Positions 8,200-17,095 are shown, counted from the first letter of the stretch. The stretch: 40,622 nt of DNA from JANRJY01 sp033763735 (GCA_033763735.1 JANRJY010000010.1:1-40622); one strand, 5' to 3'. Notes: generated by a model from the sequence alone, not told the origin. Translations and numbers: made by a program.

Positions 8200-8652
8200 A
8201 TGAATACTTTAAAGCTTGAATTGGTCGATTACATATTAATGCAAATTCAAATTAAAATTGAAAATGCGAAAGCTGAGTTACTTTTATTATCAGCAAGCAT
8301 GAACGAAGAAACAAAATCATCGGCGGGCGACAAATATGAAACTAGTCGAGAAATGATTCAACAATCGATACAAATGGCTGAAAATCAAATTAATTCGGCA
8401 GTGTCGCAAATTCAAATAATCAAAAGTATTTCCTGGAATTCAAATCATGTTAAACCTGAAAATGGCGCACTTATCAAAACTAACACTTGCTATTTTCTGA
8501 TTGGTGGTTTTATTGGTCCGTTCATTTATAAAGGAAAAGAGATTTATGCAATTGCATCGAACTCCCCTATTTTTTCAACAATCCAAAATAAAAAAGTTGG
8601 AGACTTATTTAAATTTAAAAATTCGGATGTACAAATTTTAGAGATTTGTTAA
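8200..8652 (+). CDS. GreA/GreB-like transcription-factor homologue
   Basis: A 150-aa protein with a helical hairpin (~5-78) and a small C-terminal beta domain (~88-148). The hairpin tip carries ETKSSAGDKYETSREM, a motif I recognise as conserved in a Bacteroidota family often misnamed 3-oxoacyl-ACP synthase. The C-terminal part, GALIKTNTCYFLI...SNSPIFSTIQNKKVGDLFKF, resembles the FKBP-like GreA domain that anchors on RNA polymerase; the hairpin with acidic residues near the tip would then enter the secondary channel. The DLSENAEY tip of true GreA is absent, so cleavage activity should not be assumed. The gene ends exactly where the convergent 183-aa gene ends (8652/8653). Confidence 0.75.
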   Translation: MNTLKLELVDYILMQIQIKIENAKAELLLLSASMNEETKSSAGDKYETSREMIQQSIQMAENQINSAVSQIQIIKSISWNSNHVKPENGALIKTNTCYFLIGGFIGPFIYKGKEIYAIASNSPIFSTIQNKKVGDLFKFKNSDVQILEIC

Positions 8653-9204
8653 TCAGGCTGTTTCGTAGTTTTTGAAAAGAATTTTGAGGTCATCAAAATT
8701 CTTTTCCGGAACATCAAAATATACTGTTTCAAGTGGAGAATCTACTCTTTCCACCAATGCCTCAATTATTCCTTTAAATTGATCATAAAATGGCATATGA
8801 CCTCTCATCATACAAAATTGAGTAATTCTTAAACTTTGGACTCCAAGAAACTTGCATTCCTCTACCACATCTTCAGTGAGTTTTTTAGCTTCATTTTTCC
8901 CAAAAAAAGTATGTCGTTCAACAAATGGACTTAATATTAAATGGTATTTATCAGTAGAAAGTATGCCTATCCTACGAGAATTATTGCATTCTTCACAAGC
9001 TTCAATAACTCTTTGTTTGTCAAGTTTGTATAACTGATTAACAATTGAGAATTCAACAGGTCGTGCAGCGCAGGTAATAGCATCGAATGTAAGCTGACTG
9101 TCATCAACAACTTTATTCATAACTGCTTTTTCAGCATCATAATCTATATAACCGGTGGCTATATAAATATCTAAACCTGAAATATAAAACCGCTCTTTTA
9201 ACAT
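8653..9204 (-). CDS. Uncharacterised 183-aa cytoplasmic protein
   Basis: I do not recognise this family. It has no signal peptide or membrane helix. The predicted pattern alternates helices and strands: FYISGLDIYIATGYID, FDAITCAARPVEF, RRIGILSTDKYHLILSPFVER, then KFLGVQSLRITQF and two C-terminal helices. A C-E-E-C (ACEECNN) pair and other cysteines (CAARP, EECKF, FCMM) are present, without a clear metal-site spacing. The ATG at 9204 directly abuts the TAA of the upstream coiled-coil gene (9205), so the two are almost certainly co-transcribed and possibly translationally coupled. Function unknown. Confidence 0.7.
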   Translation of the reverse strand: MLKERFYISGLDIYIATGYIDYDAEKAVMNKVVDDSQLTFDAITCAARPVEFSIVNQLYKLDKQRVIEACEECNNSRRIGILSTDKYHLILSPFVERHTFFGKNEAKKLTEDVVEECKFLGVQSLRITQFCMMRGHMPFYDQFKGIIEALVERVDSPLETVYFDVPEKNFDDLKILFKNYETA

Positions 9205-10119
9205 TTATTTTGCTGTGAATTTGCTAGATCCAATTTTGTAACCTTCACAATATATTTCCAGCGTATAACTACCCGGAACATATTTAATTCCTCCTATTGT
9301 TGTAAACGTGATAGATTGATTAGAGTTGTCAAATTTAATTGTTTGTTTTGTTGTAAAAGCGATAGTTGATCCATCGGCCAAAGTGATATTCCCTCCTCCA
9401 TTTGAAGGATCTGAGAAAGTTTCGCCATTAGGTGTAACCATACGTAAATAAAATTCTTTATCACTTTGCTCTGCTGCTTTATTATCGGCAAGTGAATAAA
9501 CCACTTTTATTCTATGAATTTTTGATGCCTTAAATTCATTTTTATCATCTTCAATTTCTTTGTTATTTTCTTTTACAACAACTATTTTAAAATTTTCGGC
9601 TTTCAAAATACGTGCATAAGCAAGTTTTCCTTCCAAATCTTGTCTTTTTGAAGATACACTACTAATTGAGTCGCTTAATTTAGCTTTTTCAGAGCTCAAC
9701 TGATTCACATTTGTGGTTAATGAATCATTTTGTGACTTTAGAACTACAATTTCCTGATCGCGTTTGGTAATTTCTTCACGAAGTTTTGAAACCATTTGTT
9801 CCAACTCTTTGCGTTTATTTGCATCAATAGATTTGCTTCTTTTCAATTGGGTAATGGCTGTATTCAACTGAGTCAATTGTACATCTAACGAATCATTAGC
9901 CAAACCAAGTTTCTCTCTTTCAGCTTTAACCCTTTCAAATTCAGCACTTATATTTTCAAGTTCTTTTGTTTTATCAATTACTTCCTGATCTTTATTCGAA
10001 ACAACTTCTGTAAGTTGTTTTACTTCATTGCTTTTATCATTAAGTTGAGTAATTAAAAAAATAATTGCTCCGGTTTCGATTATTACAAGTGGAATTAAAA
10101 CTTTGGTTAAAGTATTCAT
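9205..10119 (-). CDS. Membrane-anchored coiled-coil protein
   Basis: A 304-aa protein with one N-terminal membrane helix (KVLIPLVIIETGAIIFLITQL, ~6-26), a long coiled coil (~28-170, rich in E/K/Q/S heptads) and a C-terminal beta-rich domain (~172-304) ending in VPGSYTLEIYCEGYKIGSSKFTAK. Such proteins in Bacteroidota are often misnamed SMC or chromosome-partition proteins because of the coil; no ATPase motif is present. The anchor and coil suggest a periplasmic or inner-membrane tether holding an immunoglobulin-like domain. It forms a zero-gap pair with the 183-aa gene downstream. Function unknown. Confidence 0.75.
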   Translation of the reverse strand: MNTLTKVLIPLVIIETGAIIFLITQLNDKSNEVKQLTEVVSNKDQEVIDKTKELENISAEFERVKAEREKLGLANDSLDVQLTQLNTAITQLKRSKSIDANKRKELEQMVSKLREEITKRDQEIVVLKSQNDSLTTNVNQLSSEKAKLSDSISSVSSKRQDLEGKLAYARILKAENFKIVVVKENNKEIEDDKNEFKASKIHRIKVVYSLADNKAAEQSDKEFYLRMVTPNGETFSDPSNGGGNITLADGSTIAFTTKQTIKFDNSNQSITFTTIGGIKYVPGSYTLEIYCEGYKIGSSKFTAK

Positions 10120-10342
10120 ATAATGTAGTTAAAAAGGTTTGATTAATATCTTCACAATCGTACACTAATTTTTTGATTCTTGCAATAGTTTATTGTTAAT
10201 ATATAATTGTTTTTTAGTTCAGTATATTATGCCAAATCATTTACTAAAAGTATCAGTAAAATTTGTAACTATTTGAATTACAAATAGATATATTAATTTA
10301 TAAAATAATCAAATTAATGTATATACATTAATTATAATTATA

Positions 10343-10350
10343 TATATTTG
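10343..10350 (+). promoter_or_regulatory. Candidate -7 box of the YceI gene
   Basis: TATATTTG, a full match to TAnnTTTG, ends 28 nt before the ATG. The -33 region is AT-only without a clear TTTG. The rest of the 259-bp divergent gap (10120-10378) shows no gene. Confidence 0.5.
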
Positions 10351-10378
10351 CACTGTTTAACCAAAACATCTAAAAAAA

Positions 10379-10951
10379 ATGAAAAAACTTATTATTTCGG
10401 CTTCGGCATTATTGTTGTGTTTTCAAATGAATGCTCAAATGACTTGGTCACTTGACAAATCTCACACAAAACTTGGATTTACTACTACCCACTTAATGGT
10501 GTCTGAAACTACAGGTGACTTTAAAAAATATGACATAAAATTAACTTCTAAAGATGAAACATTTGTTGATGCAACTGTTGAAGCTACTATTGATGTTAAT
10601 TCAGTTTTAACTGATCAGCCTGATAGAGATGCACATTTGAAACGTGATGATATGTTTGATGCTGCTAAATTCCCAACAATCACATTTAAAAGCACTTCAT
10701 TTAAGAAAGCAGAAGGTAACAAATTTAAAGTGGCCGGAAACTTGACAATTAAAGGTGTAACAAAACCTGTCGTGTTGGATGTGACTTTATTAGGTGTAAT
10801 TGATCATCCTATGGCTAAAAAACGTGATGCCGGTTTTAAATTTACTACAACTATTAAAAGGACTGATTTTGGTGTAGGTGCAGGAATGCCAGGTGCAATG
10901 GTTGGAGATGACATTACGATATCTGGAAGTAGTGAATTTTTTAAAGACTAA
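10379..10951 (+). CDS. YceI-family periplasmic lipid-binding-type protein
   Basis: A 190-aa exported protein. The signal peptide MKKLIISASALLLCFQMNAQ (~1-20) is followed by a YceI/polyisoprenoid-binding lipocalin-like domain: WSLDKSHTKLGFTTTHLMVS, VDATVEATIDVNSVLTDQPDRDAHLKRDDMFDAAKFPTITFKS and GNLTIKGVTKPVVLDV are all family hallmarks. YceI barrels bind isoprenoid-type lipids in a long cavity; the physiological ligand here is unknown. It is monocistronic, with a consensus -7 box and a hairpin terminator. Confidence 0.93.
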   Translation: MKKLIISASALLLCFQMNAQMTWSLDKSHTKLGFTTTHLMVSETTGDFKKYDIKLTSKDETFVDATVEATIDVNSVLTDQPDRDAHLKRDDMFDAAKFPTITFKSTSFKKAEGNKFKVAGNLTIKGVTKPVVLDVTLLGVIDHPMAKKRDAGFKFTTTIKRTDFGVGAGMPGAMVGDDITISGSSEFFKD

Positions 10952-10973
10952 TTTATTTAAAATTAAATATTGT

Positions 10974-11005
10974 AAAAAAGACTATCAAATTGATAGTCTT
11001 TTTTT
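10974..11005 (+). terminator. Terminator of the YceI gene
   Basis: The stem GACTATCA/TGATAGTC (10980-10987 with 10991-10998) is flanked by A and T runs that extend the pairing and give the U tract. It ends 15 nt before the priA start. Confidence 0.88.
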
Positions 11006-11020
11006 ATTTTTAGGCAAAGT

Positions 11021-13507
11021 ATGCTATTTGCCGAAGTAATCATTCCCCTACCCCTACCTAACAAATTCACTTATTCCGTTGCACCGGATGATGAGCCTTT
11101 TTGTGTAAAAGGAAGCAGAGTAGTTGTTCCATTTGGAAAACAAAAAGTATTAACCGGCTTGGTATATGATGTTACGAATGAAGGTCCAGACAACTATACG
11201 CCAAAGCAAATAATTAGCGTGCTAGATAATGCACCTTCAATACTTCCTAAACAGTTGGATTTTTTTGAATGGATGGCTGCATACTATATGTGTTATTTAG
11301 GTGAGGTGATTCAGGCTGCAATACCTTCCGGATTAAAAATATCAAGTGAATCGTTTATCCAAATGCATCCTTCTTTTGATAAAGAAAACATTGATATTCA
11401 ATTAGATAAGTACGAGGAAAAGATTGTTGATTATTTATCAGATAAAGATGTTGTTTCTTTCGCGGAAATAGCTTCTTTGTTTCCGGGTAAGAGTATTTCG
11501 AGGACAATAAATTTATTATCGGAACGCAGAATTATTGTTATCATTAGTGAAATCAAGGAAAAATACGCGCCCAAAAAGGAGGTATTTGTTCGAATAAGTG
11601 ATTCATATTCTGACAAATACCAGCTTGAACAATTAATAAAAACTCTTGAATCTAAACCTCGTCAACTGGATATTTTGCTTAAATATTTGCAAATGGTTCC
11701 AATTTATACTCAGCCGGAATTGAATCAGATTGGGATTTCCAAACGAAAATTTGTAGATGAATTAGATACTCTTGAGAATACATTAAAAACCCTTATAAAA
11801 AACGAGGTATTCATTGAGGAGACTAGAATAGTCTCCAGACTTGATGTATTTGAAAATGAGTCATTTACCTCCAAAGAAATAACACTTTCCGAAGCTCAAA
11901 ACAAGGCTGTTGGTGAAATATTGTCAAGTTTTGAATCAAAAGATTTTGTTTTACTTCATGGCATCACTGGAAGTGGAAAAACAGAAGTTTATATTCATTT
12001 GATTCAAAAACTTTTGTCAGAGGATCAACAAGTACTATTGTTACTTCCGGAAATTGCACTTACCACACACATTGTGAGTCGGTTAGTTAAAGTATTTGGA
12101 AATATTATTGGCGTTTATCATTCCAAATATTCAGATAATGAACGTGTGGAAGTATGGAAAGGTGTCAGCCAAAAAACTATCAAACTCGTGGTAGGTGTAC
12201 GCTCATCCATATTTCTGCCATTTGAAAATCTGGGACTGATTATCATTGATGAAGAACATGACAGTTCATACAAACAATATGACCCCGCACCACGGTACAA
12301 TGCAAGAGATAGTGCATTAAAACTTGCCCAAATGCACCATGCCAAAGTATTATTGGGTTCGGCAACACCTTCAGTTGAAACGTATTATCAGGCGGCAATC
12401 CAAAAAAACATTGGTTATGTAACCTTATTTTCTAGATATAACCAAGCACAATTGCCTGAAATTGTGTATGTTAATGCTTCAAAAAACAAAGACTTGTCCA
12501 AACAAAAAGGAGAGTTTACGCTTGCATTGTATAACGAAATTAATGAAGCATTAGCCAATAAAGAACAAATTATATTATTCCAAAACAGAAGAGGATACGC
12601 TCCATATATGTGTTGCGAATCATGCGGATATGTACCGGAGTGTATTAATTGTGATGTAAGCCTAACGGTTCATTTACAAAACAGGCAAATGGTGTGCCAT
12701 TATTGTGGTCATCATGAGAAAATCCCAAATATCTGTCCGAAATGTGGTTCCAATTCAATAAAACCGAGCGGTTTTGGTACCGAAAAATTGGAAGAAGATG
12801 CCAGCAATCTGTTTAGAGATGCAAAAATACTCAGAATGGATCATGATACCACACGCTCCAAACATGGCTACCAGAATATCCTAAATGCATTTACTAACCA
12901 AGAAGCAGATATACTGGTTGGTACTCAAATGGTTACGAAAGGATTGGATTTTGAAAATGTGCGTTTGGTAGGAATTTTTGACATTGACAGAGTAATTCAT
13001 TTTCCCAATTTCAGATCAAATGAAAATGCATTTCAATTGCTTACTCAAGTGAGTGGTAGGGCGGGTAGATCATTAAAAAAAGGAAAAGTGATTGTTCAAA
13101 CTAATGCTCCTAACCATCCTATATATCAATTGGTTATGAATAATGATCATATAACATTTTATGATTCAGAAATTGCAGAAAGAGATCGATTTCAATATCC
13201 TCCTTTCACCCGCATGATCAAAGTTATTATGAAACATAAAGATCAGGATACTTTGCACAAATTCAGTCAATTGTACGCATCGGAATTGGTCAAGCAACTT
13301 GGAAGACAAAGAATATTAGGACCTGAAAAAGCTATAATTGAACGAATAAGAGATTATTATCATATGGATCTTTATGTGAAGTTGGAAAAAGAAAAAATTA
13401 ATCAGGGCAAAGCAAAACAGCTTATTTTATTAAGTTTCTCAAAAATTCAATCAATAGATTTAAAATTTAAATCCATAATTGCTGTATTTGATGTCGATCC
13501 AATGTAA
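11021..13507 (+). CDS. priA: Primosomal protein N' (replication restart helicase)
   Basis: An 828-aa superfamily 2 DNA helicase that recognises stalled forks and reloads the replisome. The N-terminal DNA-binding region starts AEVIIPLPLPNKFTYSVAP. Walker A GITGSGKTE lies near residue 315, and the DEEH box (IIIDEEHDSSYKQ) near 410. GSATPSVET is motif III. The cysteine-rich insert (CCESCGYVPECINC, CHYCGHHEKIPNICPKCG, ~530-580) binds zinc and is diagnostic of PriA. The helicase C-terminal half follows (VGTQMVTKGLDFENVRLV, QVSGRAGR). Length is normal for Bacteroidota. It starts 15 nt after the yceI terminator. Confidence 0.97.
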   Translation: MLFAEVIIPLPLPNKFTYSVAPDDEPFCVKGSRVVVPFGKQKVLTGLVYDVTNEGPDNYTPKQIISVLDNAPSILPKQLDFFEWMAAYYMCYLGEVIQAAIPSGLKISSESFIQMHPSFDKENIDIQLDKYEEKIVDYLSDKDVVSFAEIASLFPGKSISRTINLLSERRIIVIISEIKEKYAPKKEVFVRISDSYSDKYQLEQLIKTLESKPRQLDILLKYLQMVPIYTQPELNQIGISKRKFVDELDTLENTLKTLIKNEVFIEETRIVSRLDVFENESFTSKEITLSEAQNKAVGEILSSFESKDFVLLHGITGSGKTEVYIHLIQKLLSEDQQVLLLLPEIALTTHIVSRLVKVFGNIIGVYHSKYSDNERVEVWKGVSQKTIKLVVGVRSSIFLPFENLGLIIIDEEHDSSYKQYDPAPRYNARDSALKLAQMHHAKVLLGSATPSVETYYQAAIQKNIGYVTLFSRYNQAQLPEIVYVNASKNKDLSKQKGEFTLALYNEINEALANKEQIILFQNRRGYAPYMCCESCGYVPECINCDVSLTVHLQNRQMVCHYCGHHEKIPNICPKCGSNSIKPSGFGTEKLEEDASNLFRDAKILRMDHDTTRSKHGYQNILNAFTNQEADILVGTQMVTKGLDFENVRLVGIFDIDRVIHFPNFRSNENAFQLLTQVSGRAGRSLKKGKVIVQTNAPNHPIYQLVMNNDHITFYDSEIAERDRFQYPPFTRMIKVIMKHKDQDTLHKFSQLYASELVKQLGRQRILGPEKAIIERIRDYYHMDLYVKLEKEKINQGKAKQLILLSFSKIQSIDLKFKSIIAVFDVDPM

Positions 13508-13515
13508 CTTTGTAT

Positions 13516-14514
13516 ATGAATTATCAATCAATCCTTTTAACTTCATTTTTATTTATATCTATAGTTAGCTTCAGTCAAGACAATAACTCGCCAAAAACCA
13601 CAAGAACAACTGCTGATATCAAAAAGATAATCAGCTCAATTACAGGTAGTAATTCGCACCCAAATGAAGGATTCAGACTTTATACTTTCAGTGAAGATTT
13701 TACAAAATGTACGTATTTATGGTTCAGCAGTGGAAAAGAGGTAACACCGTCATTTCATATTGATAGAAGTGCATTGGGTCATACTTTTTTTCTTCCCAAA
13801 CCGGATACTCTGGAAAAATCAGAAATTGGCGAAAATCTTATTTCTGCTGTATTTCCTGAAGGAGGGGCATTGGCTTTTTCACTCAATATTGCTTCAATCG
13901 TCACCAGAAAAAAAGGCGATACAATTGTAATATTTACACCGAAGCGCAAAGCGTATGATGGTCAAATGTCCGGTATTAGGAGTTTTTTCACTCCTTTCAG
14001 GCAATTGCTTCATGTATGGCAAATTCCGGATGGTTATTATTTCCATGATTACAATTGCAATCGCCCCGGCAAATGGACTAGAGAAGAGCAAACATTAACT
14101 TACTTAGGCACCGATGTCAATAATCTGGTATTTGATATCAAAGTGCTTCCCAACCACTTGAATGCGGGTAAATTATCCGGACGATCCGTTGAGTATTTGC
14201 ATACTGTTTTTGCTAAAGGCAATTCATTTGAATTAACCATATACGATCCGGCTGTTGAAGATAAAGATGCTGTTTCTGTATTTTTCAATGGTGAAAAAGT
14301 AATAAGCAACCTGGTTGTAACTCAACATCCTGCCTCATTCATTTTGCCATTAACCAAAATGGAAAACCGATTGGTGGTGTACATTGAAGACACAGGCAAA
14401 TACGACCCAAATACTACTGCGATAAAAATCAACGAAATGGACACCCCATTGCTTTTAAGTCCGGATTTGGAACATTCACAAGGCGTGATCATCAAAAAGA
14501 AGATAGGGAAATAG
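13516..14514 (+). CDS. Exported protein of unknown function
   Basis: A 332-aa protein with a signal peptide (MNYQSILLTSFLFISIVSFSQ). I do not recognise the mature domain. It is beta-rich, with FRLYTFSEDFTKCTYLWFSSGKEVTPSF and, at the C-terminus, YDPAVEDKDAVSVFFNGEKVISNLVV...NRLVVYIEDTGKYDPNTTAIKI, which looks like an immunoglobulin-type beta-sandwich. A frame extension begins at a TTG at 13510, but the ATG at 13516 starts the signal peptide and is preferred. The start lies 8 nt after the priA stop. A TAACTTTG box (13505-13512) overlaps that stop and ends 3 nt before the ATG, so the mRNA could be leaderless; co-transcription with priA is the simpler reading. Confidence 0.75.
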   Translation: MNYQSILLTSFLFISIVSFSQDNNSPKTTRTTADIKKIISSITGSNSHPNEGFRLYTFSEDFTKCTYLWFSSGKEVTPSFHIDRSALGHTFFLPKPDTLEKSEIGENLISAVFPEGGALAFSLNIASIVTRKKGDTIVIFTPKRKAYDGQMSGIRSFFTPFRQLLHVWQIPDGYYFHDYNCNRPGKWTREEQTLTYLGTDVNNLVFDIKVLPNHLNAGKLSGRSVEYLHTVFAKGNSFELTIYDPAVEDKDAVSVFFNGEKVISNLVVTQHPASFILPLTKMENRLVVYIEDTGKYDPNTTAIKINEMDTPLLLSPDLEHSQGVIIKKKIGK

Positions 14515-14629
14515 TGAAGTCGAATAATTTTTGATTTTTGGTTATTTATTTTTGATTGCCAATATTTTACAATTAACTTGTGTTTTATGCAAAAGTGCCC
14601 ATTAAATATTCTCTAATTTTAAAAATTCT

Positions 14630-14637
14630 TATATTTG
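14630..14637 (+). promoter_or_regulatory. Candidate -7 box of the VapBC-like pair
   Basis: TATATTTG, an exact TAnnTTTG match, ends 19 nt before the antitoxin ATG, a typical distance in this window. No -33 TTTG is evident. Confidence 0.5.
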
Positions 14638-14656
14638 CTTTATTAACTAACTTAAT

Positions 14657-14875
14657 ATGTTTAGAGAAGTTATAGTACCCACCAAAGAAAATCACATTAT
14701 TGATATTCCCAGTGAATTTTTTGGTCAAAAAGTAGAAGTTGTAATTCAGAAAACAAATCAAAGTTTCATTTCAAAAGAAGCACGATTATTGTCCATCAGA
14801 GATGTATTTGACGGCAAAAGAATAGATTTAAGTAAATATAAATTTGATAGAACCGAAGCGAATAATTATGAATAG
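14657..14875 (+). CDS. Antitoxin of a VapBC-like pair
   Basis: A 72-aa small protein directly upstream of a PIN-domain toxin and overlapping it by 8 nt (ATG of the toxin at 14868). The N-terminal half (REVIVPTKENHIIDIPSEFFGQKVEVVI) is a short beta-rich segment like AbrB or DUF2281-type antitoxins. The C-terminal tail (SIRDVFDGKRIDLSKYKFDRTEANNYE) looks like the extended toxin-wrapping segment. These antitoxins neutralise the toxin by direct binding and usually repress their own promoter. Assignment rests mainly on position, size and overlap. Confidence 0.78.
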   Translation: MFREVIVPTKENHIIDIPSEFFGQKVEVVIQKTNQSFISKEARLLSIRDVFDGKRIDLSKYKFDRTEANNYE

Positions 14876-15272
14876 TAATATTTGCCTTGACACAAATATT
14901 TTAATTTATTTATTTGATTCTAATAATATAAAAAAAAGAGAAATAGCAGAAAATCTAATTATTGAAAATGCATTAATTTCATTTCAATCAGTTTCTGAAT
15001 TTATAAATGTTTCTAGTAGATTATTGAAATATTCAAAAAGAGAAATTTTAAAGGATTGCAATAAAATAATTTTAAATTTAGAGGTAATACCCTTTACAAA
15101 CCAAATACTTTCTAAAGCGGAATTATTAATTTTCAAATACGATTTTCAAATTTTTGATTCTATAATAATAGCTTCTGCATTGTCATCAGAATGTGAAATA
15201 TTGTACTCTGAAGATTTTCAAAACGAAATGCTTATTGAAGGTAAATTGAAAATTATTAATCCATTTCTTTAA
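14868..15272 (+). CDS. PIN-domain toxin (VapC-like ribonuclease)
   Basis: A 134-aa PIN domain, predicted metal-dependent RNase. Acidic catalytic residues are seen in order: D8 in LDTNILIYLFD, E in SVSEFINV, D in FDSIIIASAL and the late acidic LYSEDFQ. A frame extension upstream lacks a credible start; the ATG at 14868 sits inside the antitoxin's end, a classic translational-coupling overlap. Its base composition is notably AT-rich compared with the flanking secreted-protein and DUF3109 genes, consistent with acquisition by transfer. Confidence 0.9.
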   Translation: MNSNICLDTNILIYLFDSNNIKKREIAENLIIENALISFQSVSEFINVSSRLLKYSKREILKDCNKIILNLEVIPFTNQILSKAELLIFKYDFQIFDSIIIASALSSECEILYSEDFQNEMLIEGKLKIINPFL

Positions 15273-15287
15273 ATCGGAAATTCCAAT

Positions 15288-15848
15288 ATGATGATTATCG
15301 GAAACACCTGTATATCAGACGATATCAAAGAACAGTATTTCGTTTGTGATTTGAACAAATGCAAAGGAGCTTGTTGTGAAGAAGGTGATGCCGGTGCTCC
15401 ATTAGAGAAAGAAGAATTGGCCATTATAGATGAGGTTTATTCGAGAGTACTTCCCTATTTGCCCGAAAAATCCATCAAAACAATTGAGCAAAAAGGCTTG
15501 TATGAGGTTGACTCAGAGGGCGATTACTGTACTACAACGGTCGGAACCAGGGAATGCGTATTTGCCATTAAAGAAAATGGAATATTGCAATGCGCTTTCG
15601 AAAAAGCTTATAATGACGGAGTTATTGGATTCAAGAAACCTATTTCATGTCACCTCTACCCTATCAGAGTGTCGAAAACAAATATATTTGAGTTGGTCAA
15701 TTATCATCAATGGCAAATTTGCAGTGATGCATGTGTCAATGGCAAAAGAGCCAAAATTCCACTTTACAAATTTTTGAAAGATCCTTTAATAAGAAAATTT
15801 GGGTCCAAATGGTATACTCAATTGGTCGAATCAATTGAAAATGCTTAA
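15288..15848 (+). CDS. DUF3109 cysteine-rich protein
   Basis: A 186-aa protein of the DUF3109 family, related to YkgJ-type putative zinc/iron-chelating proteins. Conserved cysteines are visible: DLNKCKGACCEEGDAGAPLE (~22-40), DYCTTTVGTRECVFA, LQCAFEKA, and KPISCHLYPIRV with WQICSDACVNGK near the C-terminus. It is cytoplasmic with no signal peptide. Either of two adjacent ATGs (15288, 15291) may be used. The biochemical role is unknown; the cysteine set suggests an iron-sulfur cluster or zinc site. Confidence 0.88.
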   Translation: MMIIGNTCISDDIKEQYFVCDLNKCKGACCEEGDAGAPLEKEELAIIDEVYSRVLPYLPEKSIKTIEQKGLYEVDSEGDYCTTTVGTRECVFAIKENGILQCAFEKAYNDGVIGFKKPISCHLYPIRVSKTNIFELVNYHQWQICSDACVNGKRAKIPLYKFLKDPLIRKFGSKWYTQLVESIENA

Positions 15849-15856
15849 AATATTGA

Positions 15857-17095
15857 CTAATTATCCACATCCAAAAGCAAGTCTTTAACTTCTTTATAAT
15901 CAATCTGGCTTACTTTCACTTTTTTGTCCGAATCAGGCGTATTTGGTGTAAAATTCCTGTTTCCTAAATTATTATCACCCGAATCAAATATTGAGTTTAC
16001 CTGAAACGCATCATACATTTGGTAATTTTCATTTGCACGTTTAACTTTCCCAAAACTCACCGTACATCCGAAAGAAACAAAAATCGAATTATCTAATCTG
16101 GCTGCTCTTAAGACTGTCTCTTCCTGATACATAGGTCTGTTGTAAGCCAATCCAAAATATCTATTTGTTGAAAAACCTCCTGAAATGTAAAAGGTAAAAT
16201 TTGGGTGCAAACGAACATCAATCATTGCTCCAAAAATATACTCTAGAAACCTGAATTGCACGTCCTTACCAATAATCGAAGGATTGAAAAAAGGATGTAT
16301 TCCTACTAAGCTGCTATCTGAATTATTGTAGTGAAATATACCACCAATAGGTTTACTATAAACTGAAAACACAATTTTGTTTTCCAACAGAGGCAAACTT
16401 ACCGTGATGTTTCGTGGTAATGCAATTGAAACATTCAACCGATCCAATCGACCAATTCGTACGCCAACAAATGGTAGATGAACCGAAACATCGGCTAACA
16501 AATAACTGCTCACATAACCCAGTCTGTAACTAAACCATTTATTTACAGTTCTGTTATAAATAATTGTTCCCCAATACCTTAATTGAGATGGTCTTGAATC
16601 AATCCTGTCTCTGGAAATGAAAGGAGAAAAATTGACAAATAATGTAGATTTGTAACCATCTGTATATATAGCTCTTATTCCCAATGTCAATCGAGAAAGT
16701 TGATGATCTTGATTTATAGAATTAAAGTCAGGACGAAAGATTAATGCATTGCCGGTTGCCAACACATGTAAAGTAGGCAGCAATCCATTTTCTTGAGGAA
16801 AAGTTTTAGTAAATAATGGTGCATAAAAACCAAAATTGATGATTGAGAATCGATATTTAAGCTCTTCTCCCTTATTTTTCACTTTCGATAATTGACGCAA
16901 TCTGCTAGCTAAAGGTGTGTTTTTGCCATCAGGAGCATATATTCCGGCATAAGGTGAAGCATAATAGTCAAAATTAAATGTAGGTCTAAAAAAATGCTTA
17001 ACTGGTTTAGAATTTGAGTTTTCCTGCCCAAATACATTAGAACAAACAAATGGAAATAAAGCAATTAGCAAAAGTGTTTTAAATAAACCTTTCAT
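15857..17095 (-). CDS. Outer-membrane beta-barrel-type protein, unknown function
   Basis: A 412-aa exported protein. The ATG at 17095 begins a standard signal peptide (MKGLFKTLLLIALFPFVCSNVFGQ); the longer frame from 17131 adds 12 residues before it and is rejected. The mature region has many short amphipathic strands with aromatic girdles (YRFSIINFGFYAPLF, SRLTLGIRAIYTDGYKSTLFVNFSPF, WFSYRLGYVSSYLLADVSVHL, HPNFTFYISGGFSTNRYFGLAY, DNSIFVSFGCTVSFG), as in porin-like outer-membrane proteins. The tail after ~360 is polar and probably periplasmic. It converges with the DUF3109 gene. I do not recognise the family. Confidence 0.75.
   Translation of the reverse strand: MKGLFKTLLLIALFPFVCSNVFGQENSNSKPVKHFFRPTFNFDYYASPYAGIYAPDGKNTPLASRLRQLSKVKNKGEELKYRFSIINFGFYAPLFTKTFPQENGLLPTLHVLATGNALIFRPDFNSINQDHQLSRLTLGIRAIYTDGYKSTLFVNFSPFISRDRIDSRPSQLRYWGTIIYNRTVNKWFSYRLGYVSSYLLADVSVHLPFVGVRIGRLDRLNVSIALPRNITVSLPLLENKIVFSVYSKPIGGIFHYNNSDSSLVGIHPFFNPSIIGKDVQFRFLEYIFGAMIDVRLHPNFTFYISGGFSTNRYFGLAYNRPMYQEETVLRAARLDNSIFVSFGCTVSFGKVKRANENYQMYDAFQVNSIFDSGDNNLGNRNFTPNTPDSDKKVKVSQIDYKEVKDLLLDVDN

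Noticed and set aside
15430..15777. 115-aa plus-strand ORF
   Set aside because: Overlaps the DUF3109 gene in another frame, no family-like sequence.
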